Assembly (NCBI GenBank): GCA_003971905.1
Contig: RSEE01000064.1
Coordinates: forward strand, 124,001-188,000
DNA length: 64,000 nucleotides
From: Moniliella sp. 'wahieum'
Lineage: Eukaryota; Basidiomycota; Moniliellomycetes; Moniliellales; Moniliellaceae
Direction: 5' to 3'
The position numbers and the translations under genes were made by a program. Numbering within the stretch: position 1 is the first letter of the stretch; each line of letters starts with the position of its first letter. Below the pieces are notes generated by a model. It was not told the origin of the DNA. It made no database searches and saw only the letters and a program-made list of their open reading frames with translations. Below are positions 34,337 through 45,196 of the stretch, piece after piece.

Positions 34337-36449
34337 TTACACGCCATACGGATTGGGATTGTGCTGCTTCTTTTTCTTGCCCCCCTTGAAGTGCTTCTTG
34401 GCACTAGGCACGCCGCTCACGATCGACGCCATATCATCCCCATCCTCGTTGGCGGTACCATCATTGTTGATCCGGCCTCGGAGCGAAGCCGCCGGCACTT
34501 GGCCCCGAATCTTGGGCCCCGCCGAAGCAGTGCCAAAGAAGGCCGAGTCCACATCTTGACTTACGTCCAAAGCCTTTTTACGAGCGGCCAAGGACTTGGC
34601 GCTGGCACGAGCCGCGCCAGGCGCGGCGCTCGCCTTGGTCCGCACACGCTGTCCGACCGCATCGGAAATGAGCGAATGGACCTTATTGCCTTTTTTGGCG
34701 AGCGAGGCACGAATCCGGTCGCGTTGCGCCGCGTTGAACTCATCCGGGTCCACGCCGGGGGGAGGGTGGGCAAACAAGAGACGCGCATTGACATAGTCCT
34801 TCAACACGTACCTCACCGCCTTGGTTTCGTCCGGATTGCCCTGCCCTTGGCGGGTAAAGCCACGCGAGACAGCGCGTAGGCCGATAAGAGGTCCATTCCG
34901 TTGGCCCGGTTCTGCTTAGTCGCCTTCTCATCCGTCGTCAACGTCGGGATGGCAAAGCTATAGGTCGCCTCAAGGATGTCTTGGGGAATCCGCTGAGCAA
35001 CCAGCTCAGCAGGAGCCGTGAACTCCCGCAGTTGGTCAATCGGCAACACACCATCCACCACCAGCTCCGCTGCAGTCGTAGCAAACTGCGGGAAGACCAA
35101 TCCAGGACAGTCACATAGGATTGTCGAGTCACTGAGGTGCAAGGTTTGGAAGTGCTTGGTCTTACCCGGGGTAGAGCTGACCGAAACTTTCTTGCTACCC
35201 ATCAGAGCGTTGATCGTAGACGACTTGCCGACGTTGGGGTAGCCTACCAGACCCACCACGAGCTTTCCCTGTTCCGCGTGGCCCGTCGCGGCCGCCCGCT
35301 CCTCGGGCGGAGGCGCGTAGCGCTCAAAAAGCGCCTCAAGCTCGTCGACGGACAAGATGCGAGACGCCTCCTTGCTGTCCTTGGCTTCTTTGGCTGCCAA
35401 CAACGCCTCCTCACCTCCAACCGACAAGTTGCTCAAGGCCGTGGTGACCGATTGGAGCGTCTCCCCCTCGTTGGCAGCTTGGATGGCAGCGGCATTGGCT
35501 GCACTAAGAAGGCATAGTTGATTCCCTGGGTATCAAAGTACTTGGCCCAGCTGCGACGCTGATCCTCATCGAGCAAGTCAGACTTGTTGATCAGCAGCAA
35601 AGAACGCCGTTTCCTGTCCTTCTCCGCACGCAGCGGACCGGTCGCCTGGGATGCGGCGGCGGCGGCGGTATGCGACTGGGCCGGGTCGTGCGGGTTGGTT
35701 TCAGGGTTGTTCATCTCTTCCACATAGTTTTCCAAGTCTTGGCACCGGAACTGCATCGGGTTGCGCGCATCGACAATCTGAATCAACAGGTCGCTTCGCT
35801 CAATCACGCGCCACAGTTGTCGCCACACCTCGAGGTTACGCTCAAAGGGTGTCAGCACAAACCCGAGCGAATCCGTCAGCTCAGCCAGGTTGCGACGCCA
35901 GTCGAGAAATGCATCCTTCTCCGATCGGTCCAGCTGTTCTTTCGTCTGGTCGGTCGACCACTTCGGCCTGCGCACAAGCGAAAAGAAAGGGCGGCGTCAG
36001 TACATGGAGGACGAGCAGCGGGCAAAAAGGGGAGAGGGAGGTGAAAATCATACCTCCTGGGAACACGCAGGCGGTTGCGGTTGCGGTCCTGCTTTTGGCG
36101 AATGTCTTCCTCCTCCTCCTTGGTGAGCAGGTAGGGGTTGTGCCGCTTGGCTCCAGGCGCGGAGATGACAGTGACATTGCGGCGCTCGGCGGTGAAGTCC
36201 TGGTCGGCCATCTGGGCCGTGTTGAGGAACTCCTCGAGGTTGCCCTCATGCGTGACGGAGCGGAGCTTGTGCGACTCGGACACGCTGAGGTCGGTGGTGT
36301 GGAAGGGGGAGACGCCCGACTTTTGCACCTCGGCCGCACGCCGGTTGATGAGGGCGCGGCCCAGGCCCGACTTGTTGTTCTTGGGCGGCTGGCAGGGACG
36401 GGGGCGGTGAGCGAGGAGCAGCAGGAGAGGAGTGGGGGGTGCGTACCAT
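34337..36449 (-). CDS. LSG1: Large subunit GTPase 1 (60S ribosome export-adaptor release factor)
   Basis: A circularly permuted cytoplasmic GTPase that releases Nmd3 from pre-60S subunits late in ribosome assembly. The first coding exon is only the ATG (36447-36449). Intron 1 is 36389-36446 (58 nt, GTACGC) and exon 2 starts PPKNNKSGLGRALINRR, the family's N-terminal signature. Intron 2 is 35968-36053 (GTATGA) before PKWSTDQTKEQLDRSEKDAF. Motifs appear in permuted order: NKSD (G4, LLLINKSDLLDE) first, then GYPNVGKSS (G1), SSTPGKTKHFQT (G2) and DCPGLVFP (G3). The C-terminus is lysine-rich (KKHFKGGKKKKQHNPNPYGV). Two frame shifts (near 35490 and 34840) fit one missing base each. It shares a divergent promoter with UTP25. 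Confidence 0.96.
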
Positions 36450-36803
36450 GGCGGGCTCCCGAGGCACACAGGAGCGGGTGGTTGGAGCGCGGAAGACGAA
36501 GACGTGCGTTTGTTCTGCCCTGTCGGCTGCCGTCGAGCGGTGAGAACTGGGGCGGGCGGCCTTGCGTAGCGCCGGGGGGGAGTGTGGGGAGCAGCCGCAA
36601 TCTAACCACTGCTTTTTTTTTTCAGTCCGCTCAAATATCGCCGCCCGCCGTCAGATTTTGGGCGGAACGCGCGGGCGGAATGCATTTTTTTGGGCCCCGT
36701 CTGCTCGCCTCCTCCAAAACGGCTTGTCCAACAGAAGAGCGCAGCGAGACACCCGCCTCCCCCCCCCCCCCATCCGCTCCTCCCTGCCTGCCCCGCCGAC
36801 GCC
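36450..36803. promoter_or_regulatory. Bidirectional promoter LSG1 / UTP25
   Basis: 354 bases separate the start codons of two ribosome-assembly genes pointing away from each other. It contains a T-run (TTTTTTTTTT at about 36613), a second T-run at 36685 and a C-run just before the UTP25 start. I did not find a perfect PAC or RRPE element by eye. Shared control of the pair is an inference. Confidence 0.6.
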
Positions 36804-38826
36804 ATGTCCGTTGCGCCCGTCGACGACAAGAAGGCCGAGGTCACCATGACCCAGCTCCTCACGCTCGTCAATGTGTCTGCCTCCGCGCCTGGAAAGCGCA
36901 AACATGCTCTGGTCGATGACGATCTTGCCGACGCTCACGGAAAACGCATCCCGCTCAACCGCCGCGCCAGCACGTCCGCGTCGCAGGCATCGACAGACGA
37001 GCAGCCTGAGGCGCTCGCGAACCAGGCGGTGAGTGCGACACAGCAAACTACGCCTGCCCTCTTCCCTGCTCCTTCATTCGAAGACTGCTTTTCTTCCACT
37101 GGGCTGAGGGCCAGCCTAGCCGAACAGTTCCCGACGCCGAGCGAGACCACGCCACTGGTTTGGTCCAGCACTTCTGTGGAGGGCTCCACTGGACCGACCC
37201 AGTCCCTGCTTGTGCCTGATCTCGACAGTGTGCATGGCGACATACCCAATGAAGAGGACGTGCGCAAGGTTCTCGCTACGCTCCTGCCCCCTACCTCGCG
37301 CCCGACCACGCGCGACTTGCTGAAAAGCTACGCCGATTTGGTCGACTGTACCGTAACCCACACTGGACGTGCCAAATGGAGGAACGCTGTGGCTGCGCAT
37401 GTGATGGACCATGTTTGGTCGACCCGGGAGACGGTAACGAAAAACAACGAGGCACTGGCTCGCGCTGCGGCGGCGGCAGCTGCCGATGAGGACGAGGCGG
37501 AGCTCGATGCTGCTGAGCCTGATGCCGACTTGGTTCGCGACCAAGGATTCACTCGTCCCAAAGTTGTCATTCTGGCTCCGCTTCGGAACGGCGCGTATGC
37601 ATGGCAGGAAGCTCTGGCGTCCCATTCGCGGTGCAAGACGATCGACAGTCGGGTGCGGTTTGAAAACGAGTATGGCATTCCCGAAGGCGTGGAGGACAAG
37701 TTGTCCCAACCTGCGATGCGGTCCAAGTACCCCGCTGAGCACATTGCCACCTTTTCCGGCAACATTGATGACAACTTTAGGTTGGGGATGAAGTTGACAC
37801 GCAAGACGTTCAAGTTGTTCAGTGGGTGGTATGACAGCGATGTCATCCTTGCCAGCCCGCTGGGTCTCCGTCTCTTGATCGACTCGGACTCGGCCGACTT
37901 TTGTCTTCGATCGAGATGCTTGTCCTGGACCAGACCGATGTGATGGCCATGCAAAATTGGGAGCACGTCAAGTACATCCTGAGCAAGATGAATGCCATCC
38001 CACACGAGTCTCACGATACGGACTTTAGCCGGGTCAAGCAATGGTACCTCGACAACAAGTCGCGCTACTTCCGCCAAACCATCTCTCTGCCCCCTATGTG
38101 TTCCCCGAGGTGCTCAACGTATTCAACAAGAACCTGCTCAACCTGACAGGAAAACGGATCCTTTCCCGCGAAGTGGCACCGGCGATGAAATCGGTTCGAT
38201 CGGGCATTCGCCAAACGTTTGTTCGGTTTGAATGTTCCGACCCTAAGCGAGAGCCGGAGCTCCGATTCAATGCGTTCACCACTAAAGTACGTCCTTTCCT
38301 CTGCGCCCAAAGACCCATCACTGATTGATGTTTTTCCCCCCCCAGCTCATGCCCAACCTAATGCGGTCCGCCGTGAGCGCCAACCATGTGTTGCTCTTTG
38401 TTCCGTCTTACTTTGACTTTTTGCGCGTGGAGCAATACCTGCGTAACGGGAAGATGTGAGCTATGCGGCCATCTCTGAGTATTCCACACCAAACAAATCA
38501 CCCGAGCGCGCGAAGCGTTTTTCAGTGGCAAAAAGGCCATCTTGTTGCTCACCGAGCGCTTCCACTTTTACAACGCTACCGCCTTCGGGGCTCAGACGAT
38601 CGTCTTTTATGGTCTGCCCGAGAACCCAGCCATGTTTTCCGAAGTACTCGAGTTCCCCTTTAACCGCAAAGAAGGCGAACGCTCCCTCGGGTCGGAACTG
38701 GAACCCAACGAAGTCAAGGTCGAAGCGTTGTTTTGCCGCTATGACTTGCTCAAGCTCCGACGAATCGTGGGCGCTGATGCGCAAACTCTCTTGTCGGAGG
38801 ACAAGTCGATGTGGAAGTTTAGCTAA
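36804..38826 (+). CDS. UTP25: U3 snoRNP / SSU processome protein Utp25 (DEAD-box-helicase-like)
   Basis: Nucleolar protein needed for 18S rRNA maturation; it has a degenerate DEAD-box helicase fold. The start at 36804 opens a 130-residue variable N-terminal region, followed by TRDLLKSYADLVDCTVTH, TRPKVVILAPLRNGAYAW, VEDKLSQPAMRSKYPAEHIA, LGMKLTRKTFKLFSGWYDSD, FLSSIEMLVLDQTDVMAMQN (the degenerate motif II region), LMPNLMRSAVSANHVLLFVP and TERFHFYNATAFGAQTIVFY. The stop is after SEDKSMWKFS at 38826. One intron, 38287-38345 (59 nt, GTACGT). Four frame changes near 37903, 38092, 38457 and 38490 each fit one missing base; for example AAA for AAAA at 38490 restores KQITRAREAFFSGKKA. The gene is essential in yeast, which argues for sequence errors rather than loss. 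Confidence 0.95.
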
Positions 38827-40066
38827 GGGAATGCATTGGTACCGGAGCGTCCCGTACGGGACTCAGAACATCACGGTCGGTTGCTATCCCCTCCGTCCTC
38901 CAACCGATAGTGAGATACAAGCGAGGGAGGTCCAGCCAAGGGCAAGAGGATAGGATTGGATAGTTGGATAGGATAGAGTTCAGGTTACGACCCTCCTAGG
39001 AGGGACACTTTGGGATGTTAGGGCGAGGCTCGGTTTGTGGGTCAGGTACAGCGAACTAGCTGGTCGGTACGACGTCCTCGGACAGGCGGAGACCTGGACC
39101 CCAAGTCCAGGGAATCCTCCAACGGAAATACATAACAAATTCGCTCAGCATCTCCGGGCCCACCCCCCCGCTTTCCCTAACCAGAGGCGTAAACTCGACT
39201 CTTGTTCACTGCGACCGACTGACATGGAACACAAGCTGGGTCCAAAGGGGGATCCGGCGAAGAAATTGATCCTAGCTCGAACAGGAGGGGGGAACAGTGG
39301 ACTCGTAAGCAAAAAAGCGTGATACGTCGAGGCTGCCGGTGATGCCGATAAGATGGTTGCCGGTCTGCAGGGACGCGGTCGGCTCGATCGGTAACATGTA
39401 ACAAGGGATGATGTCGTGCCATGCCCGAGCCCGGGAGGTGCGAAGCCGTTTGAGCGAGAAGACGGTCGCGAGAAGACGGTCGCGAGAAGACTGTCGCACA
39501 AGCAAATTCCGCCTTGGTGAGTGGCAGAGCGTTGGAAGGCGTGCGCAGGCTAAACTGGAATGGCTGAATTGGCTCTCGATCGTTCCACGAAGAGAGCCTG
39601 AGAAAGGTGCGGGTGAGAAAAAGAAAATACTAAGAACCCCAGTCCCCAGTTCGTGTGGAGTATTCGAGCACGGGAGTTGGGCATGCGTGAAGCTAGGTTG
39701 CTGTTGTGCGAGATGGTGGTTGCGCGGACGGTTTTGTCGCTGCTGTAGAATGGTGAATGCACCTTGGTAGGAAAGGTTGCGAGATAGTTCACTGGGTTCA
39801 TGTACTTTAGCCTAGTGGTCTTTGCGACGTGGATAAGGGACCGGAGGCATCGCCAAAACAAGGAGGGGCCGGTGGAACAGATAGGAGACGAGACAACCTG
39901 ACCTGGCAAATCGAGCAAGAGCATAGCCAGACCCTCGTCGCCGCGAGCGGAGAAGAGAACGACCGGCACACCCTTGTGGATCGCCGTTGTTGCTCAGATC
40001 CCATCCAACTCGGTTGGACTGCTGGGTTTGGGTTTGGCACAAGGCACGGCAACCACTCTCCAGGAA
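38827..40066. other. Intergenic region between convergent genes
   Basis: No gene with recognisable features. Contains GGATAGGATTGGATAG-type runs (38950-38980) and a GAAGACGGTCGCGA direct repeat (39457-39488). Minus-strand frames at 39807-40091 and 39550-39969 look mildly protein-like (VVLFSARGDEGLAMLLLDLP) and could be a frame-shifted C-terminal continuation of the next gene; I could not decide. Confidence 0.5.
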
Positions 40067-41851
40067 TCAGTTGTCCATTGACGCCCTCCATCCAGGTCGG
40101 TTACGCCGGGGCCTCGGGTTCAAACCAGAGAGGCGGTACGCCCCGTTCCGACGACTTGGACATGAGGCTGACCCATGTCTGCAGCCCCGAAGGTGTGGCC
40201 AGGAGCTCGGCCTTAGCTTGTGCATAGGCGACCGATAAAGGGGCTCGGGGGGGTAACGGTCCACTGATCGACGCGGCTTTGGGCGGGAATCGGCCACCGG
40301 GAATTTTGCGCGCTGCGCCCAAGTTGGTGGCGGCGCGAAGGAATCGGCCATTGGAGGCCTGTTGTGCCAGGGGAACCACCGAAAAAAAGGGTCTCGGCCA
40401 GGGGCAGTCCACTCCAAAACGTCCATCTTTACGTCGGTAGGTCGGACAGGGACCGAGTCAAAGGAAGGAAGGGTCTTGTGAGGAGGTGGGATCGTATCTG
40501 CGGGCGAAGTGGGCTGCCGTTCGGACGAAGCCGGATCCAAAGAGGGAAGGGATGGCTTGGTAGTAGTGGGTGTGGATACTTCCATTTTGACGTTCTCTTG
40601 GTCCCCATGAGCGTTGTCTGAGGATGCCCTGCGGGAAAACTGGTCTTGTACAGCGAGCGGCGACCCTTTACTGGGCGTAGAGGCCGGAGAACCAGCTTCT
40701 TTTCCCAGCTGCTCGTGCAGACGCGGAGATGGTTGGTCCGGCGGCCGCATGGCAGAGTCGGACCGTGGAGGCAATGCCGGCGGGGGTTCTAACGAAATGA
40801 TAGGCGTGGGAAGCGAGCGGGCACTGTCCAGAGACGCCTCTCTGAGCTCCAAAACGGAGGTACTGGACCCTGGGTGTTGCAAATGGCCACGTTTGGCCTG
40901 TGCGCGCGCTTTGGCCCGCGCGCGGGCTTCATGTAGCGTACGGGGACGATTGGGGTTGCGGGCGTCCGCTTCGGCTTCGAGGGCAGCCAGGACACGCAAC
41001 TGTTCCGCCGTTGCGGATGCCTCTTCGACTGGTGGAGCAGGCGTGCGGGAAGGAGGGGTGCTCGCCACGCTCGTCATAGTCACCCCGCGTTTGCGCGGGG
41101 GGCGAGTGAGCACCTCCTCGTGCGTGTCCGCATCCGAGCCATACTCCGAGCCTGAGCTGAGCGAGGGCGCGTGGTGCGGCGCACTAGAAGTGGAAACGGT
41201 TGTGACAGTGTGCGACGGGGCGTGAGACGAGCCAGAGGATAAAGCAGCAAACTGGGAAGTGAGCCTCGCTGTCCCCCGCTCCCCTTCGGCCGTCGAGTCA
41301 CCGGCGGGCACAACGACGGGAGGAGGATGGGTCTGACTGGGGTTGCTGGTGTGAGCCAATGAGGAAGGGGCAGGGAGTCCTGGTTGGAGTACTCGCTGCC
41401 CGAGTCGTCGCTCGTCATCGGACCACGCATCTGAGGCTCGAGAGGCGGGGGGGCAAAAGAAGGGGAGGTGTGTCCTGGGGCCCAGACGCTGGCCCGACGG
41501 CTGGAGCGACGGCTGGAACAACAGCTGGACCGGCGGGACCAGCGAAGGCGGGATGGGGCTGAGGGTGCCAGTGTGGCCGAGGGAGGCGCGGTGGGAGGCG
41601 TCGGTGCTGCTAGCACCGCTCATGGCGCTGAAGCGGTCGAAGGAAGCAGGGGAGATGCCGAGGCCGTCGCCATAGTCGGAGGGGGAGCTGAGCGAGGGCA
41701 GGGGCAGCTGGTGCAGCGCTGCCGGCGCCAACGACACGGCGGCGGGGGGGCTGGGGGACTGGGCATAGGCGTCCTGGGCCGAGGCGAGAAAGTAGTCGCC
41801 GCCCTGTGGACGCGGCACCGCCAACGGAGTGGCGGCGTTGTGGTCGTCCAT
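40067..41851 (-). CDS. Ser/Pro-rich disordered protein, unknown function
   Basis: Not recognised. The start at 41851 gives MDDHNAATPLAVPRPQGGDY; an upstream in-frame extension overlaps the tRNA-Glu gene and is rejected. The protein is rich in Ser, Pro, Thr and Ala, with a Glu/Ala/Arg helical stretch (LRVLAALEAEADARNPNRP, then an Ala-Arg-Lys run around 40890-40950) that could form a short coiled coil. Near 40400 the frame changes and the alternative (RFLRAATNLGAARKIPGGRF, then YAQAKAELLATPSGLQTWVS) looks more protein-like than the long open frame. The C-terminus is therefore either the stop at 40101 or, after another shift, that at 40067. Length is about 590 residues. No signal peptide or membrane segment. 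Confidence 0.5.
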   Translation of the reverse strand: MDDHNAATPLAVPRPQGGDYFLASAQDAYAQSPSPPAAVSLAPAALHQLPLPSLSSPSDYGDGLGISPASFDRFSAMSGASSTDASHRASLGHTGTLSPIPPSLVPPVQLLFQPSLQPSGQRLGPRTHLPFFCPPASRASDAWSDDERRLGQRVLQPGLPAPSSLAHTSNPSQTHPPPVVVPAGDSTAEGERGTARLTSQFAALSSGSSHAPSHTVTTVSTSSAPHHAPSLSSGSEYGSDADTHEEVLTRPPRKRGVTMTSVASTPPSRTPAPPVEEASATAEQLRVLAALEAEADARNPNRPRTLHEARARAKARAQAKRGHLQHPGSSTSVLELREASLDSARSLPTPIISLEPPPALPPRSDSAMRPPDQPSPRLHEQLGKEAGSPASTPSKGSPLAVQDQFSRRASSDNAHGDQENVKMEVSTPTTTKPSLPSLDPASSERQPTSPADTIPPPHKTLPSFDSVPVRPTDVKMDVLEWTAPGRDPFFRWFPWHNRPPMADSFAPPPTWAQRAKFPVADSRPKPRRSVDRYPPEPLYRSPMHKLRPSSWPHLRGCRHGSASCPSRRNGAYRLSGLNPRPRRNRPGWRASMDN

Positions 41852-41968
41852 CCCAGCGGCAAGGCGATGGTGGCGACGGGAGACGGCGGCGGGCAGGAGG
41901 TATGTGGGGCGCGTGGCGCAGCAGCCCACCCGCGCGCCTGCGCTTCTCTTCTCAAACACACAAAAAGC

Positions 41969-42058
41969 TTCCCCAACCGGGAGTCGAACCCGGGTCTTCA
42001 CGGATCAGTCGAACAGCGACTTGAAAGCGTGACATCATAGCCGTTGGACCATTGAGGA
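41969..42058 (-). tRNA. tRNA-Glu (anticodon TTC) with 18-nt intron
   Basis: Reverse-complement reading gives acceptor TCCTCAA pairing with TTGGGGA, a normal D arm (TGGTCCAACGGCTATGAT), anticodon stem TCACG/CGTGA with loop CTTTCA...C, and T arm CCGGG-TTCGACT-CCCGG. The anticodon is TTC. An 18-base insertion (AGTCGCTGTTCGACTGAT) follows position 37, the standard site for nuclear tRNA introns; AGTCG at its start can pair with CGACT near its end. Mature length is 72 without CCA. It lies 117 bases upstream of the neighbouring minus-strand protein gene. Confidence 0.95.
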
Positions 42059-42473
42059 GTTATGATGTTGTCGCCACACAGGAAATATCCGTGGTGACGG
42101 GAGCATGGAAATCAACACCTTTTACTTTCTCTCGAGCGCACCCTCTTCCATGGACTATCGGAGTCGCACTCCATTCGATAAGATGATAGCCCCGGTCCCC
42201 TGCGCCGAACACTCCATATACATAGAATACTTCAATCATTCGATGTCATTCGGCCGAAACAAAACCCCAGCCAGGTCATCGAAAGCAAGCCCTGCATAGC
42301 AGCTTGAGCCAATAACCGAAGGGAAAGTGAGACACGGTGGCGAGCAGCACCAAGCTTGCTGGATAATCGATAAATGGCGGGCGAATCCAATCGTTGTCCA
42401 CGCACATTTTCCTCATCGCAACAAAGGCGAGATTGACCAGAGGCAAGCGGCGCCCTTCCTCCTTTCCCATCCT
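42059..42473. other. Intergenic region between tRNA-Glu and DSK2
   Basis: 415 bases with no gene recognised. Internal tRNA promoter boxes lie inside the tRNA gene itself. The DSK2 gene ends here, so its 3' end and terminator lie in this gap. Confidence 0.6.
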
Positions 42474-43837
42474 TCAAATCCCACCGCCCTCCAGTAGGAG
42501 CGTCACAGCCGCCTCAACGCTCCCGCCACTGATCAACAACGCCCGCAAGTTGGCCGGTCCATTCGTAAAGCCCATTCCCTGCAACTGGGCAAGCTCGTTG
42601 GAATACCGTTCCTCGGGGGGGCGAGAATCACCAGCGGCTGCACCAGCGCCCGCGCCTGCGCCCGCAGCCCCGGCCAAGCCTCCCAGGCCACCCAGGCCTC
42701 CAAGACCGCCCAACCCACCGGGGCCACCCATGCCGCCAAAATCGCCAAACGGAAAGGGCGGGAAGGCGTTCTCAGTACCAGGAACACGGCCTGCTCCGGC
42801 GCCCAAAGCGTGAAGAACTCGCTCGAACGACTCCTCCGGGCCTGGTGCGCCAGGCCCTGCGTTGGCCGCGCCTCCCGCACCCGCAGCACCCGTGGCAGGC
42901 GCCTCGGTGCTCCCCGGCGTCCCAGCGGCCGGGTTGGCGGGGGGGGCAAAAGTAGGCCATTGAGCTGCTCCGGGCGCTCCACCGCCTGTCGCCGGCGGAG
43001 CGCCAAACAAGCCCGAGCCAAAGGGACCAAAGCCAGGCATGCCACCTGCACCCATGGCCCCTGCCATCTGTTGACTCCGCCGCATCATCTCAGGGTTGGT
43101 GAGCATTTCGCGGAACTGTTCCGACTGAAGCATCGTCTCCAGCATGCACGGTACGGCCGCATCTGCGGCCGCATCACCAGGATCTGATCCACAATGCCCG
43201 GCTGGGCCAAGGCCTCGCGCGCTTGCGCTTGAAAGTTGGAATCCTCCATCAAGTTCATCATAAAGTTCGGGTCCGAGGGTTGCCCTCCATTCCGGCAAAC
43301 GGATTGAGCGCAGCCATGTGCGGGCCAGCCAGATCAGGCCGGTTGAGCGCGGCAAGCGGGTTGTTGGTAAATGTCTGACCGGCCGAACGTGCTGGGCACC
43401 CCACGTGCCTCGGCCCGCTCGGCTGCGCTTGCAGCTGGAGAGGCAGCTGCCGACGGTGAGTGAGCAGCCGCCGGGGCGGGCGCGGCGGCAGCGGGCGTGG
43501 TGGTGGCGGCACTGCTTCCGGTGGCGCTGGGCGGGCCACGGGAGCGGACCATGTGGATGGTATGACCGCCCTGGATATTGTACTTTTCCAGCAAAACGTC
43601 GTCCTTGAGCACCTTGCCACCATAGATGAGGCGGAGAGAGGCAACGGGGAAATCGGGCTTGGCACGCTCGATGGCTTGCTTCAGCTTGCGCACCGGCGCA
43701 GCGAGTCCGATCTGGATGGGCAACTGCAGCCCGGCAGGGCCCTTGATGGTCAGAGACACGAGCTCGCCCTCGTCGTCCGAGGCGTCGGCAGCGGCGGCGG
43801 CGGGGGGAGGAGTGTTGGTGTCCGCGTCGGCGGGCAT
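42474..43837 (-). CDS. DSK2: Ubiquilin / Dsk2-like UBL-UBA shuttle protein
   Basis: A shuttle factor that brings ubiquitinated proteins to the proteasome. The start at 43837 (MPADADTNTPPP) is followed by an N-terminal ubiquitin-like domain (LVSLTIKGPAGLQLPIQIGL to IHMVRSRGP). A Pro/Ala linker follows, then NPLAALNRPDLAGPHMAALN, an STI1-type segment (DPNFMMNLMEDSNFQAQARE, QSEQFREMLTNPEMMRRSQQ), a Gly/Ala/Pro-rich region with GGLGGLGG repeats, and a C-terminal UBA domain (RYSNELAQLQGMGFTNGPAN ... SVEAAVTLLLEGGGI). Stop at 42474. Domain order UBL-STI1-UBA is exactly that of Dsk2/ubiquilin. Frame shifts near 43385, 43270 and 43165. Length about 450 residues. Divergent from EMP24, and 1.4 kb from the proteasome gene RPN11. 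Confidence 0.93.
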
Positions 43838-44177
43838 GGTGGGGGGGTGGAGGTGTTTGGTTGGTGGCCGAGAAACAGCGGCAGGGGGGACGCACGCAGC
43901 CACATCGCCGAGCCTTGCCTGGGGCGTACGTCGCCGATGTGAACGTTTGGACATTGAACATTGAATCGTCGAGCGAGCCACGCGGCTCCGGCTGGAACGG
44001 CGCCAAGCCAGCCAGACACGTGACATGGAAGTGTGACGTGGCACCCACCCTTCTCTTGCCGTGTGGCGCACCTCGAATATTGCACCACACAGCCTAGGCG
44101 GCAGCCAGCGCATCGCCCCCGCTCAAGACGCAGCCCTGCCGGGGCCACCGCCACCACCACCTCCCCCCGCCCCCGCC
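43838..44177. promoter_or_regulatory. Bidirectional promoter DSK2 / EMP24
   Basis: 340 bases between divergent start codons. Contains TGACGTGGC (about 44035), close to the core of an unfolded-protein-response or CRE-like element (TGACGTG), and a C-rich leader before EMP24. Both genes act in protein quality control or secretion, so stress control is plausible but inferred. Confidence 0.5.
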
Positions 44178-44967
44178 ATGGCCTCCACACGCCTGCTGCT
44201 GGCCGCCGCGCTGGCCGTTGCCTCCCTTCTGCTCTCTGCCTCGGCCCACATGATCGAGTTTGACCCGCCAGGCATGCAGCGCCAGTGCTTCTTTGAGGAC
44301 CTGCACATCGGCGACCAAATGACCCTCACCTGGCAGTCCGGCTCCGAACACGCCGACTACCTGGCGATGGATGTGTGGTTCCGACCCGCAGGGCACATGC
44401 TCTACCAGCTCTGGAAGGAAGACACTGGCTCCTACTCCTTCACCGCCAATGCCGACGGGCGATACGAGTACTGCTTCCACGACCCCGAGCATGGCCATGT
44501 CGAGCACGACAAGACAGTTAGGTATGTGGTTGCGGACCTCCCGAGCTTAATGCCGCCAGCTTCATTCTGACACCCTTCCCCTTCCCCCCCTGGTGTGACT
44601 TCCCTCTTGGACGTCTTTTGGTGCGGCAGCTTCAATGTGCATGGCGTCATGTATGTTGCCGACGAAGGCCTCATGTCGCCATTGGAAAAAGAGGTGCGCG
44701 AGTTGGCAGAGGGGATGCGGTCAGTCAAGGACGAGCAAGAGTACCTTGTTGTTCGTGATCGGATGCACCAACGCACAGCCGAGAGCACACGCCGCAGAGT
44801 CGGTTGGTGGTCCCTGATCCAAGGCATCATGCTCTGCAGCGTGGTGGGCGTCCAATCTTTTTCATCAAACAGTACGTCCCCCCTGGCCCCCTCTCTGGTC
44901 GGCCCAAAACTTGCTCAGCTAACGTATCCTCCTTCCAAGTCACTTTGAAGTCCGGCGCCAGATCTAA
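44178..44967 (+). CDS. EMP24: p24-family cargo receptor (Emp24-like)
   Basis: A type I membrane protein of COPII/COPI vesicles that sorts cargo such as GPI-anchored proteins between ER and Golgi. The start at 44178 gives a signal peptide (RLLLAAALAVASLLLSASAH). A GOLD domain follows with RQCFFEDLHIGDQMTLTWQ and the paired cysteine in RYEYCFHDPE. Then come SFNVHGVMYVADEGLMSP (typical of the Emp24/p24-beta branch), a coiled-coil stalk (LEKEVRELAEGMRSVKDEQE), a membrane segment (SLIQGIMLCSVVGV) and a short tail HHFEVRRQI carrying the aromatic-basic COPI-type signal. Introns are 44522-44629 (GTATGT) and 44872-44939 (GTACGT, CTAAC branch). A single missing base near 44858 breaks the frame in the membrane segment. 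Confidence 0.93.
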
Positions 44968-45196
44968 TCATACTCCCTGTTGCCATGGCCACTGCCCTCG
45001 AATCCGTCCCCCTCGCTCTTTGAGCCCCTACAGATGAACCTGCAGCGGTCCGGTCTTCCGCATATGTACCTACCTATATACTTGTCTCTACCCATCCCTC
45101 GCCTCCCATTTAACATCCCACTCTCTTCCAGCCGGCAGAGAAGTTACCAGCACCTCTTCATCCTAAGAGTTCATGGGGATCGAAATATGCATCTGC

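Noticed and set aside
41852-42001. N-terminal extension of the 40067-41851 gene
   Set aside because: It overlaps the tRNA-Glu gene, so the internal ATG at 41851 was preferred.
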